The notes beneath the pieces were generated by a model that was not told where the DNA came from, did no database searches, and saw only the letters and a program-made list of their open reading frames with translations. A stretch of DNA of 56,800 nt from Beijerinckiaceae bacterium (GTDB lineage: Bacteria > Bacteroidota > Bacteroidia > Chitinophagales > Chitinophagaceae), in contig CAJCIQ010000096.1 of NCBI GenBank assembly GCA_903970475.1, positions 1-56,800 on the forward strand. Reading direction: 5' to 3'. Of the stretch, positions 1-9,091 are shown in pieces (the stretch's first letter is position 1; every line of letters begins with the position of its first letter). Position numbers and translations under genes: made by a program.

Positions 1-98
1 CCGTCATGAAATATTTTCGCCGCCGTCTCGCTGATGTTCTCTAAAAGCAGGATATTGATCTTTTCTTTTGGATAGCTCGTTAATTTTTTTTCTGACAT
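1..98 (-). CDS. D-3-phosphoglycerate dehydrogenase, N-terminal fragment (cut by window edge)
   Basis: Only the first 32 codons lie in the window, from an ATG at 98 reading leftwards. The peptide begins MSEKKLTSYPKEK and continues with a segment around INILLLENISETAAK. That segment resembles the N-terminal beta strand and helix of Bacteroidota phosphoglycerate dehydrogenases (first step of serine biosynthesis, 3-phosphoglycerate to 3-phosphohydroxypyruvate). The frame is open to the window edge. It is divergent from the serine hydrolase at 123 with about 25 bases between the starts. The assignment rests on a short stretch remembered from the family, so the product is probable rather than certain. 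Confidence 0.6.
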   Translation of the reverse strand, partial: MSEKKLTSYPKEKINILLLENISETAAKIFHD

Positions 99-122
99 TG
101 CCTTATAGTCTATTTCTTTGCA

Positions 123-1331
123 ATGTTAAGAAAAAAGAGGATTTGCATGAGACATATCGCATTAGGACTTTGCATCGTTGGCATTATGATTAGTTGTGGA
201 GCTAAACAACCTGAGCCTGCTACTCAACCAACAAGCGTTCATAAGGATACAGTGGCCGGCACGAGGCGCACCATCACTACGGAAGAGTTTAATCGTATTT
301 CAACCTTGTCTGAAAACTTTTACGGAACGCTCGTTCGTACAGGAATGAATGGCTCTTTCCTGGTCGCCAAGAATGACAGCATTGTCTTTGAACGCTATAG
401 CGGATACGAACGCTTAAGGAAAAATACGCCTCCTGTAACCGAGCACAGTGCTTTTCACCTGGCTTCCGTGTCTAAAACCTTTACGGCCATGGCGGTGCTA
501 AAGCTCATGGAAGAAGGTAAGATCAACCTGGATACCAATGTGCAAGCCTATCTGGCCGCCTTCCCCTACCCTGGGATCACGGTACGCATGCTCCTTAACC
601 ACAGAAGCGGTTTACCCAACTACCTCTACCTCATTCCTGTAACGCTCCTCAGTAAGGGACCCATCCTCACCAATGAGGGCTTACTGAGCTATCTGACCCA
701 GTATAAGCCCAAGCCCATGACCAGGCCAGGCACCCATTTCCACTATTGCAATACCAACTATGCGATGCTGGCCCTGATTGTAGAAAAAGTCACCGGCACA
801 CCCTTTCCCCAATACATCAAAGAATCCATCTTCGATCCTTTGGGCATGAAGGATACGTATATCTGCACCCCTGATCGGTTGGCTACCGCTATTCCCTCCT
901 ATGACGGCAGGGGAAGGCAAATGCCCTGGACCAATCTGGACGGCGTATATGGAGACAAGAATGTCTATTCTACGGTAAGGGACCTGTTGAAGTGGGATGC
1001 GGCTCTAAGGGGCAACTTCCTGAGCAAATCTTCTCTGGAGCAAGCCTACAAGCCTTATAGCCTGGAAAAACCCGGTATCCGCAACTATGGACTGGGCTGG
1101 CATATGTTCCTCTATCCTTCCCAGAAGGTCATTTTCCATAATGGATACTGGCATGGCAACAATGCGGTATTCTTCCGGCTCCTGGATAAGGGTTATACCA
1201 TCATAGCGCTGAATAACCGCATGGATAAGGCCGTTTACCGGGTCCAGCCCCTGGCCGAAGCCCTGGTGGGTTATAAATTCAATGATAAAAACGCGCCCGT
1301 GGCGCCAGATCCGGAAGAAGGGGATCAATAG
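123..1331 (+). CDS. Serine hydrolase, class C beta-lactamase-like lipoprotein
   Basis: Predicted exported lipoprotein of the beta-lactamase / penicillin-binding-protein-like serine hydrolase family. The N-terminus has a hydrophobic signal ending in a lipobox-like ISCG. The family Ser-x-x-Lys motif is seen as SVSK in HLASVSKTF, the Tyr-x-Asn region as YCNTNY, and a C-terminal His-x-Gly-type motif as HNGYWHG. Length (about 400 residues) fits the family. An internal ATG at 147 would give a tidier signal peptide (MRHIALGLCIVGIMISCG) and may be the true start. The substrate cannot be told; such proteins include esterases, D-aminopeptidases and carboxypeptidases. It precedes the pigment cluster by 60 bases, but nothing ties it to that pathway. 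Confidence 0.85.
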   Translation: MLRKKRICMRHIALGLCIVGIMISCGAKQPEPATQPTSVHKDTVAGTRRTITTEEFNRISTLSENFYGTLVRTGMNGSFLVAKNDSIVFERYSGYERLRKNTPPVTEHSAFHLASVSKTFTAMAVLKLMEEGKINLDTNVQAYLAAFPYPGITVRMLLNHRSGLPNYLYLIPVTLLSKGPILTNEGLLSYLTQYKPKPMTRPGTHFHYCNTNYAMLALIVEKVTGTPFPQYIKESIFDPLGMKDTYICTPDRLATAIPSYDGRGRQMPWTNLDGVYGDKNVYSTVRDLLKWDAALRGNFLSKSSLEQAYKPYSLEKPGIRNYGLGWHMFLYPSQKVIFHNGYWHGNNAVFFRLLDKGYTIIALNNRMDKAVYRVQPLAEALVGYKFNDKNAPVAPDPEEGDQ

Positions 1332-1391
1332 GAGCATTTTCCCTACATTCGTACCCTATTATAGACCTTAGCCTGCAATCCGAATGCGCTC

Positions 1392-4300
1392 ATGGAAAAA
1401 GTCCTCTTAAGCACTTATAGATTCTTCCATGCTCATAGGCTGGTCTTTCTTTTTTGTTTTATTGGTAGTTTTCTCCTCCTGGGCTGGTATGCATCCAAAG
1501 TGACCTTCGAGGAGGACATCTCCAAGATGTTGCCCAAGGATAAGAAGATCGAAAAGCTCAACGAGGTCTTCCAGAACTCCCGGTTTACCGAAAGGCTGGT
1601 GTTGATGGTTTCGCTCAAAGATACCAATGCCGCCCCCCAGCCGGATACCCTGGTCAATTATGCGGATCAACTTTGCCTGGATTTACAGCACGAATTGTCT
1701 CCCTTTATATCCAAACTGACGGCCAAAGTAGATGATAGCCTGACGCTCTCCTTGTTTAATACGATTTCGGATCACCTGCCCTCCTTCCTGGACTCCGGTG
1801 ATTATGTCGCCATGGATAGCCTGATTCGTCCTCCAGGACTCAGGCGGAGCCTGGCCTCCGATTACAAGACCCTGATTTCCCCAGCAGGCTTTGCCCTTAA
1901 AAGCATGCTCCTCAAGGACCCGGTAGGAATTTCCTTCCTGGGCCTCAAAAAATTACAGCAACTGCAATACGACGACAACTTCCAGCTCTACGATCAATAC
2001 GTCATGACCAAGGACCAGCGCCACCTGCTCCTGTTTCTGACGCCTAAGTATCCAGTCAATAATACGGGGAAAAACGCGCACCTGCTCCTGGGGATTGATA
2101 AAATCATCGATAGCTTGTCGGGGTCTTCAGGTCCCGGTGCAGCACCTTATGCCACTATTCAGACCACCTATTTCGGAGCAGTGGCCGTGGCCGTAGGGAA
2201 TGCCCTGCAATTACGCCGGGATACCCTCTATACGCAGGCCATTACCGTCTTGTTTCTCATTTTGTTCATTGGAATATATTTTGGGAAAAAACGGGCGCCT
2301 ATCATCATACTGGTCCCTGTCTTATTCGGCTCTTTGTTTGCCTTGGCAACCATTAATTTTATCAGGGGAAGCATTTCGGTCATCGCCCTGGGCAGTGGTT
2401 CTGTCGTATTAGGCGTGGCTGTCAATTATTCCTTGCACGTATTCAACCATTACCGCCATACCCGAAGTATTCCTGAGGTCATCCGGGATCTGGCCATGCC
2501 CCTGACCATAGGCAGTTTTACCACCATCGGTGGGTTCTTCTGCCTGGAGTTCGTGGAGTCGGAGATCCTCAAGGACCTGGGTTTGTTCGCGGCGTTCAGC
2601 CTGATCGGCGCGTCTTTCTGCTCTTTGGTGTTCTTACCACATTTATTGCCGCATCTCGGTCCCTCTGCCTTACAAGCAGATGCATCAGGTGAAAGCCCAA
2701 TAGACCCGGCCCGGGGGACAGCCACCTCGCCAGGCCTCAAGGTACCATTTGCCACCCCTCTGGACGAGGAAAAAAGCTCGTCCGCCAGGGTGGCGGACGG
2801 CCCTGTGGAACCACGCTCTGGGGCGATAGATGGGCACGTGACCATCCCAGAGGGCGCGCTTTTCTCCGCGCCTGGCGGGGTGGTCACTGCCCATGGAAAC
2901 GCTGAGATGGAGAATGGCCCAAAGACACATGCTGGTGTGGCGGATGCCCAGAGAAACATGCCCCGGAGAAATAAGCTGGGCTTCCTGATCAACTGGATAG
3001 ACCGCCTGGCCGAACTGAGGCCGGAGTATAATAAGTACCTGGTCCTGGGCATTATAGCCCTGACCTTCTTTTTTGGCTACATGGCGCCGAAGGTGGGCTT
3101 TGAAGCAGACCTCAATAAGATGAACTATATGTCCCCGGCCTTGAAAAGCGCGGAGGCAGAATTAAGTAAGATCAGCGTATACTCCTATCAATCGGTCTAT
3201 CTCGTGACCGAGGGCAAAAACCTGAATCAGGCACTGGAAGCCAATGAACAGGTCGTCGGTAAAATAGAGGCCCTGAAAAATCAAGGAGTAGTAAAAAGGT
3301 ATTCCGGGGTGTCCAGCCTATTAATCTCTGACTCCTTGCAGCAGATCCGTATTGCGCGCTGGAACGCTTATTGGACGCCGGAAAAAAGGAAAACACTGGA
3401 AGCCGACCTGAATGCAGCTGCTTCAGCGCAGGGATTTAAGACAGGGGTATTCCATGGTTTTGATACCGTACTCAACAAAGCTTATGCTCCGGTGGAACGC
3501 TCCACCCTGGATCAGGTAAGGAATGGTTACTTATCCGATTATATCACGGAACAAAAAGATAAAGCCACGGTGGTGACTTTGCTCAAAGTGGCTCCGCAAA
3601 ACAAACAAAAGGTGTACGATGTCTTCGACCAAGACGCCAGAGTGACGGTACTGGACCGCCAGTACCTGACGGCACGGTTTGTAGACCTGATCAACAATGA
3701 CTTCGGTAGTATTGCCTGGATGTCTTCCCTGCTGGTGTTCGGGGTATTGCTATTGACTTACGGAAGGTTTGAATTGACGTTGGTTTCCTTTATTCCCATG
3801 TTCATTACCTTCCTTTGGATTCTGGGCATCATGGCCCTGCTCCACATAGACTTCAACATCATCAACATCATCATATCGGCATTCATATTTGGCATGGGTG
3901 ATGATTATAGTCTGTTCATCATGGATGGGTTGTTGCAGGAATACAAAACCGGTAAGAAGAACCTATCCTCTTATAAAAGCTCCATCATCCTTAGTGCGGT
4001 CACGACCATTGCTGGTCTGGGTGTGCTCGTGTTTGCCCATCATCCGGCGTTGAGGTCCATTGCCATCATCTCCATTGTGGGCATTCTCTGCGTGGTAATC
4101 ATGTCCCAGATCCTGATTCCCTTTTTGTTTAATCTTTTGATCGCCCGGAGGGTAAAACATGGTCGCTTTCCCTGGACATTATCCGGATTTATAAAAACCT
4201 TAATATCCTACAGTTATTTTGTGGTTGGTGCGCTTATCCTGACGCTGATCGGACTGGTATTGGTCAAAGGCCGTCCCTTTGGGAAACGCAGGAGTAAAAA

Positions 4301-5657
4301 CGCTTTCCACTACCTCAAGTCCAAGTTTATTCGTTCCCTGATCTATATCATGGTGAACGTGCGCAAAACCATCCTTAATCCGTTGCAGGAAGATTTTTCC
4401 AATCCTGCCTTGATTATTTGTAACCATCAGTCCTTTTTGGATAGCCTGGTCATTCAAATGCTCTATCCCAAACTCATCCTGCTGACCAATAACTGGGTAT
4501 GGCATTCTCCCATCATGGGCGGTATTGTTCACCTGGGTGACTACTATCCCATTATGTATGGGGCGGAAGGAGGATCAGCGCATTTGAGGGATAAGGTAAA
4601 AGAAGGATACAGTATCGTGGTATTCCCGGAAGGGACACGGTCTCAGGACGGAGAAATCCATCGATTTCATAAGGGCGCGTTTTTCCTTGCCGAACAATTA
4701 GGGCTGGATCTGTTACCCATTCTAATTCATGGCACGGGGTATACCATTACCAAAGGTGATTTTTTGCTCAAAGATGGAAGGATCACCCTGAAGTTTTTGC
4801 CCCGCATAGCGGCCGGGGATACCCGCTTCGGCTCTACCTATGCAGAAAGGGCAAAATTAGTGGGTCGCTATATCCGTGAGGAGTTTGGGGCACTCAGAAA
4901 AGAAAGGGAACAACCTGCCTACTTCAGGGAAACCCTGCGCTATAATTTCATCTATAAAGGTCCGGTCCTGGAATGGTATATGCGGGTGAAAACGGCCATG
5001 GAAAAGAATTACCAGCTATTCCACGAATACCTTCCTAAAGAGGGGGATATTCTCGATATGGGTTGTGGATATGGTTTCATGAGCTATATGTTGTCCTTTA
5101 GCGCACCAAAAAGAAATATCAGCTCCCTGGACTATGATGAAGAAAAAATAGAAGTGGCACAGCACGGCTTCTCCCGTCCAAACAATCTTCAATTCTATCA
5201 TGCCGATGCCCTGGAATTTCCCATGAAAACCTATGATGGGATTGTGGTCTCCGATATGCTTCACTACCTCCAGCGACCTGAGCAAATCGCCCTGGTGGAG
5301 AAATGTATCCGTCATTTACGCCCAGGAGGAGTCCTATTGATCCGGGACGCAGATAAAGATTTGACAAAAAAACACTGGGGAACCCGGTACACGGAATTTT
5401 TCTCTACGCGTTTATATGGTTTTAATAAAACCTCCGCGGCTGGCCTATCCTTCTTTTCCGGTCAGCTCATCCGGGATATTGCCGAAGCCAAGGGCATGCG
5501 CTGTCTGCAAATCGATAAGACCAAGCTTACGTCTAACATGATCTACGTGATCCGGCACCAGGAAGTGGAGGTGATCGGCACCCACCACTACTCAGAAGGA
5601 CGGGACCATGTGCATCCGCTTCAGGATCCTAAAATCAGCGGACATGGCACAGGATAA
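1392..5657 (+). CDS. Trifunctional MMPL/RND transporter - PlsC acyltransferase - SAM methyltransferase fusion
   Basis: A 1421-residue fusion. Residues 1 to about 970 are an RND/MMPL exporter: an N-terminal membrane helix, a periplasmic region, a helix bundle around 275-425, a second periplasmic region, and a second bundle carrying the typical GMGDDYSLFIMDG motif near 836. About 985-1175 is a PlsC-type acyltransferase with HQSFLD (His-x4-Asp, His near 1012) and FPEGTRS near 1078. About 1195-1390 is a class I SAM methyltransferase with motif I ILDMGCGYG near 1220. A Pro/Gly/Ala-rich stretch of about 90 residues (bases 2680-2960) is inserted between the two transporter halves and looks unstructured. 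This three-domain architecture is, as I recall, known from Bacteroidota pigment clusters. The likely role is export of the acylated polyene plus an acyl transfer and a methylation. The next gene overlaps its end. Confidence 0.9.
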   Translation: MEKVLLSTYRFFHAHRLVFLFCFIGSFLLLGWYASKVTFEEDISKMLPKDKKIEKLNEVFQNSRFTERLVLMVSLKDTNAAPQPDTLVNYADQLCLDLQHELSPFISKLTAKVDDSLTLSLFNTISDHLPSFLDSGDYVAMDSLIRPPGLRRSLASDYKTLISPAGFALKSMLLKDPVGISFLGLKKLQQLQYDDNFQLYDQYVMTKDQRHLLLFLTPKYPVNNTGKNAHLLLGIDKIIDSLSGSSGPGAAPYATIQTTYFGAVAVAVGNALQLRRDTLYTQAITVLFLILFIGIYFGKKRAPIIILVPVLFGSLFALATINFIRGSISVIALGSGSVVLGVAVNYSLHVFNHYRHTRSIPEVIRDLAMPLTIGSFTTIGGFFCLEFVESEILKDLGLFAAFSLIGASFCSLVFLPHLLPHLGPSALQADASGESPIDPARGTATSPGLKVPFATPLDEEKSSSARVADGPVEPRSGAIDGHVTIPEGALFSAPGGVVTAHGNAEMENGPKTHAGVADAQRNMPRRNKLGFLINWIDRLAELRPEYNKYLVLGIIALTFFFGYMAPKVGFEADLNKMNYMSPALKSAEAELSKISVYSYQSVYLVTEGKNLNQALEANEQVVGKIEALKNQGVVKRYSGVSSLLISDSLQQIRIARWNAYWTPEKRKTLEADLNAAASAQGFKTGVFHGFDTVLNKAYAPVERSTLDQVRNGYLSDYITEQKDKATVVTLLKVAPQNKQKVYDVFDQDARVTVLDRQYLTARFVDLINNDFGSIAWMSSLLVFGVLLLTYGRFELTLVSFIPMFITFLWILGIMALLHIDFNIINIIISAFIFGMGDDYSLFIMDGLLQEYKTGKKNLSSYKSSIILSAVTTIAGLGVLVFAHHPALRSIAIISIVGILCVVIMSQILIPFLFNLLIARRVKHGRFPWTLSGFIKTLISYSYFVVGALILTLIGLVLVKGRPFGKRRSKNAFHYLKSKFIRSLIYIMVNVRKTILNPLQEDFSNPALIICNHQSFLDSLVIQMLYPKLILLTNNWVWHSPIMGGIVHLGDYYPIMYGAEGGSAHLRDKVKEGYSIVVFPEGTRSQDGEIHRFHKGAFFLAEQLGLDLLPILIHGTGYTITKGDFLLKDGRITLKFLPRIAAGDTRFGSTYAERAKLVGRYIREEFGALRKEREQPAYFRETLRYNFIYKGPVLEWYMRVKTAMEKNYQLFHEYLPKEGDILDMGCGYGFMSYMLSFSAPKRNISSLDYDEEKIEVAQHGFSRPNNLQFYHADALEFPMKTYDGIVVSDMLHYLQRPEQIALVEKCIRHLRPGGVLLIRDADKDLTKKHWGTRYTEFFSTRLYGFNKTSAAGLSFFSGQLIRDIAEAKGMRCLQIDKTKLTSNMIYVIRHQEVEVIGTHHYSEGRDHVHPLQDPKISGHGTG

Positions 5658-7380
5658 TGGGAGCGAGCTAATACGGGCTGACGCGGGCAAGTCTACCCAG
5701 CCGGGCACTGGTCCTTTCCAAGCCGGCGCCTCACCGGAGCGCTTTAATGCCGGCACACCAGAGCGCTTTGACGCCGTCATCATCGGCAGCGGCATAGGCG
5801 GCCTGGTCACAGGTGCGCTTCTAAGCAAAGAAGGCTACCGGGTGGCTATATTGGAGAAAAACCCCCAGATCGGAGGAGCCCTCCAAACGTATGCCAGGGA
5901 CAAATTGGTATTCGATTCAGGGGTCCATTACCTGGGCGGACTGGCCAAAGGACAAAACCTCTATCAAATCTTCAAGTACCTGGGCATCATGGAGGCGTTA
6001 AAGCTGGTCCGTATGGACCAGGAAGCCTTTGACAAGATCCTCATTGCCGGAGATCCAAAGGAGTATGTTTTTGCCCAAGGGTATGAACGGTTCATCCAGG
6101 AGCTTACCAACGATTTTCCTGCCGAAAGGGAAGGCATTTCTGCTTATGCCCAGGCGATCAAAGATGTATGTGCGCGCTTCCCCTTATATAACCTCCGGGC
6201 TGGAGGCGTATACCAGGAAAAAGAAGAGGTATTGGAGTGGGATGCTAAAGCAACCATCGACTCCTTTACGGAGGACCCTGTGCTTAGAGAAGTGCTGGCG
6301 GGTAATACCCTACTCTATGCCGGCCAACCCCATAAAACGCCCTTCTATATTCATGCCCTTATCCTCAATAGTTTTATAGAGTCCTCCTGGAAATGTATAG
6401 ATGGTGGTTCCCAGATCGCCAAAGCCCTTGCTGGAAAGATCCGGGCAGCCGGTGGCCTGATCAGGACCCGGGCCGAGGTCGTAAAGCTCGTACAGGGCTC
6501 CCAGGAAAGCGCGCAGCAGCGTGGCGTAGCGTCAGGACACCTGGAGGACGCGCAGCAGCGCGGCGTAGCGTCCGGACAGCCAGAGGACGCGCAGCAACGT
6601 GGCTCCGCGCCCCAGCAGATCGCCTACGCCGAGCTCGCGGATGGCGCGCGTATATACGGAGATCGTTTTATCTCCAACCTTCATCCGGTGCATACCCTGG
6701 CGCTGACGGACTCCGACCAGATCAGACCAGCCTACAGGCGCAGGATAGAAAGCCTGGAGAACGCCATATCCTGCTTTAGCGTCAATATCGTCCTGAAACC
6801 AGCAGCGGTGGCCTATGTAAAGCATAATTATTACTACCATACCAAAGGGAACGCCTGGACGATGGGCGATTATTCAAAAGAGGACTGGCCGAGGGGTTAT
6901 GCCTTGTTTTTCTCTCCATCCAGAACCCAACCCACGTTTGCCGCCTCCCTGACCTTGATGACCTATATGCGCTTTGAAGACGTACAACCCTGGGCGCATA
7001 CCTTTAACACTGTAGCAGTGGAGGCAGACAGGGGGGAAGATTATGAACGTTTTAAGGCAGTACATTATCAAAAATTATTGAACCTGGCTGCCGAAAAGTT
7101 CCCCTGGTTACCCGGGGCCGTGAGCACGTGGTATGCTTCTACGCCGCTGACCATACGGGATTATCTGGGCACCCCTGATGGCACACTCTATGGCATCGTC
7201 AAAGATTTCAGGGACCCTGTGAAAACCATTATTGCAGCCAGGACCAAAATACCCAACCTGTTTCTAACGGGTCAAAACCTTAATTTGCATGGAATCCTGG
7301 GTGCGGCCATATCGGCCTTGGCTACCTGCGCGGACGTGTTGGGCACCGACGACTTCGTCGCGAAGATCCGCGAAGCCTGA
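5644..7380 (+). CDS. NAD(P)/FAD-dependent oxidoreductase, phytoene desaturase / CrtI-like
   Basis: The N-terminal dinucleotide fold is clear: AVIIGSGIGGLVTGALLSKE followed by an acidic strand end (AILEKN). The C-terminal family signature is also present (FLTGQNLNLHGILGAAISA). This is the layout of CrtI-type desaturases, retinol saturases and related amine-oxidase-like flavoproteins of about 500 residues. In a polyene cluster it may oxidise or isomerise the chain or act on the ring; the substrate is unknown. The frame is open from 5608, but the ATG at 5644 is preferred; it overlaps the preceding stop by 14 bases, which suggests translational coupling. Around residues 290-325 there is a low-complexity insertion made of 13-residue repeats (AQQRGVASG units; bases 6511-6609), absent from the family as I know it. 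Confidence 0.8.
   Translation: MAQDNGSELIRADAGKSTQPGTGPFQAGASPERFNAGTPERFDAVIIGSGIGGLVTGALLSKEGYRVAILEKNPQIGGALQTYARDKLVFDSGVHYLGGLAKGQNLYQIFKYLGIMEALKLVRMDQEAFDKILIAGDPKEYVFAQGYERFIQELTNDFPAEREGISAYAQAIKDVCARFPLYNLRAGGVYQEKEEVLEWDAKATIDSFTEDPVLREVLAGNTLLYAGQPHKTPFYIHALILNSFIESSWKCIDGGSQIAKALAGKIRAAGGLIRTRAEVVKLVQGSQESAQQRGVASGHLEDAQQRGVASGQPEDAQQRGSAPQQIAYAELADGARIYGDRFISNLHPVHTLALTDSDQIRPAYRRRIESLENAISCFSVNIVLKPAAVAYVKHNYYYHTKGNAWTMGDYSKEDWPRGYALFFSPSRTQPTFAASLTLMTYMRFEDVQPWAHTFNTVAVEADRGEDYERFKAVHYQKLLNLAAEKFPWLPGAVSTWYASTPLTIRDYLGTPDGTLYGIVKDFRDPVKTIIAARTKIPNLFLTGQNLNLHGILGAAISALATCADVLGTDDFVAKIREA
6511..6609 (+). repeat. 39-bp tandem repeat inside a coding region (2.5 copies)
   Basis: Copies lie at 6511-6549 and 6550-6588, with a partial degenerate third copy at 6589-6609. 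The unit begins GCGCAGCAGCG and encodes 13 residues beginning AQQRG. The period is a multiple of three, so the reading frame of the flavoprotein gene is kept. GC content is well above the flanking gene. Confidence 0.9.
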
Positions 7381-7450
7381 ACCTTCGGGCGCCAAACGCT
7401 GCGAAGCCTGACATAGCGCGGAAGGCGCTCACTTTAGCTTAACTTGCACC
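7381..7450. other. GC-rich intergenic gap within the cluster
   Basis: Seventy bases between two cluster genes. It repeats the word GCGAAGCCTGA, which is also at the very end of the preceding gene, and contains a small GC hairpin (AGCGC-GGAAG-GCGCT, about 7416-7430). Just before the next start is TTAACTTGCACC, a poor match to the Bacteroidota -7 box. It could be a weak attenuator followed by a secondary promoter; neither is convincing alone. Confidence 0.35.
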
Positions 7451-9091
7451 ATGCTCATTGCTTTCTACCTTCTCCTCATACTGATCGTATTTATAGCCTT
7501 GTTCTCGGTTTACGTGGTGGTGGTATCCAGGATGAAACCGCCTCAGCCCAAAGACAGGACCAGCGAAAGCCTGCAACGCTCCGAGCCCGCACGAGGCTTC
7601 TATACCCTAGGCCCCAATTGGTTAAGGAGAAACGTCCATGGATTGTATGAGCTCTATGTGGAGGGCCCCGCTTACAGCCGGGGAGTCATCAATGGAAAGC
7701 TGACCAAGGCCCTGCTGGAAATCCAGGAAAGTTATTTCAGGGATCAGATCGTGCACATGATCCCTTCCCAGCGCTGGCTTCGGTTTCTGAAATATATGGT
7801 TGGCTTCTTTAACCGGAACCTGGATCGTCACGTGACCAGGGAATATAGGGAAGAGATCTACGGGATTAGCTTATCTGCCTCTGAGGAGTTCAACTATATT
7901 GGGCATAATTACGAGCGACTCCTCAATTACCATGCGGCGCATGACATAGGTCATGCAGTCCAGAACCTGGCTTTGGTGGGTTGTACCGCTTTCGGCACCT
8001 GGGGCAGCAGGTCACAGGATGGGGAATTAATCATCGGCAGGAATTTTGACTTTTTTGCAGGGGACCGGTTTGCTGAAAATAAGATCATTCAATTTACCCG
8101 TCCGGACAAGGGTTTTCCCTTCGTATCGGTAACCTGGGGTGGTTTCATTGGCATTGTATCCGGCATGAATGCAGGTGGGCTAACGGTGACCATCAATGCT
8201 GCAAAATCGGCCATTCCCATGGGATCGGCTACCCCTGTTTCCCTGGTAGCGAGGGAAATCCTCCAATATGCGGGGAGTATTGATGAGGCAGTGGCCATTG
8301 CCAAAAGCCGGAAAATGTTTGTATCGGAATCCTTCCTGATAGGCTCTGCCGTTGACGGTAAGGCGGTTATCATTGAGAAAACACCTACTGCCCTGGAGGT
8401 CTACGACCCGGGTGAGGAAAGCATATGTTGCGCCAATCACTTTCAGAGTAAAGGCTTAGGTGATACGAAGTCCAACCAGTACCAGCTCCACGAAACGGCC
8501 AGCGGATACAGGTTACAGCGTTTGCAACAACTCCTCCGGGAAGCGGGTCCTAATACAGTAGCATCGACCTTGGCTATCCTGCGCGATCCATACGGACTCC
8601 AGGGTAAGCACATAGGATATGGGAACGAAAAAGCGATGCATCAGTTCATAGGCCATCACTCCATCGTATTTCTTCCCCGTTTACAAAAGATGTATGTCAG
8701 TACGGCCCCTTGGCAAACGGGGGCTTTCGTAGGATATGATCTCCACCAGATCTGGGGTTTAACGACCCCACCTACTACTGAAGTGGCTACCGATGTGCTG
8801 GCCAAGGATGCCTTCGGTCAAACGGCCGATTTTCAGGATTTCGTAAAGTTCAGGGCCATGCAAAGGGAACTGGAAGCAGGGCATGCGATTGACCTGGAGC
8901 AATGGGTAGCCCTTAATCCGGAATATTACCACGGATATGTGCTTAGTGGAGATGCCTTGTACAAACAAAAACAGTTTGAAGCGGCGCAAAAGCATTATGC
9001 CGTGGCCCTGACCAAAGAAATCGCCAATCAGTCAGAGCGGCTTCATATTGAAAAGCGGATCCGTCAATGTCATAAAAAAAGCAAGTCATGA
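7451..9091 (+). CDS. C45-family autoproteolytic acyltransferase/hydrolase (Ntn fold)
   Basis: An N-terminal hydrophobic helix (residues 1-25) suggests membrane anchoring. The core shows the penicillin acyl-coenzyme A acyltransferase (C45) / acid ceramidase-like signature: LVGCTAF with candidate nucleophile Cys near 178, followed by the GRNFDF motif and GGFIGIVSGMNAGGLTVTIN. Family members cleave themselves just before this Cys, exposing it as an N-terminal nucleophile that transfers or hydrolyses acyl groups on amides. The C-terminal 70 residues have a short TPR-like helical character. The gene is inside the pigment operon and its stop overlaps the next start (ATGA). It may release, transfer or recycle an acyl chain; the substrate is not deducible. 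Confidence 0.8.
   Translation: MLIAFYLLLILIVFIALFSVYVVVVSRMKPPQPKDRTSESLQRSEPARGFYTLGPNWLRRNVHGLYELYVEGPAYSRGVINGKLTKALLEIQESYFRDQIVHMIPSQRWLRFLKYMVGFFNRNLDRHVTREYREEIYGISLSASEEFNYIGHNYERLLNYHAAHDIGHAVQNLALVGCTAFGTWGSRSQDGELIIGRNFDFFAGDRFAENKIIQFTRPDKGFPFVSVTWGGFIGIVSGMNAGGLTVTINAAKSAIPMGSATPVSLVAREILQYAGSIDEAVAIAKSRKMFVSESFLIGSAVDGKAVIIEKTPTALEVYDPGEESICCANHFQSKGLGDTKSNQYQLHETASGYRLQRLQQLLREAGPNTVASTLAILRDPYGLQGKHIGYGNEKAMHQFIGHHSIVFLPRLQKMYVSTAPWQTGAFVGYDLHQIWGLTTPPTTEVATDVLAKDAFGQTADFQDFVKFRAMQRELEAGHAIDLEQWVALNPEYYHGYVLSGDALYKQKQFEAAQKHYAVALTKEIANQSERLHIEKRIRQCHKKSKS

Noticed and set aside
2450..3052. Long open frame on the minus strand opposite the exporter insertion
   Set aside because: It arises from the GC-rich composition of the insertion; no family sequence or ribosome binding site.
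6511..6609. CRISPR array
   Set aside because: The repeats are directly adjacent without unique spacers and lie in frame within a gene; the array at 40180-40280 also lacks spacers.
6393..6779. Arg-rich open frame overlapping the desaturase-like gene
   Set aside because: Composition and Arg/Trp content are those of an out-of-frame shadow of the GC-rich repeat.
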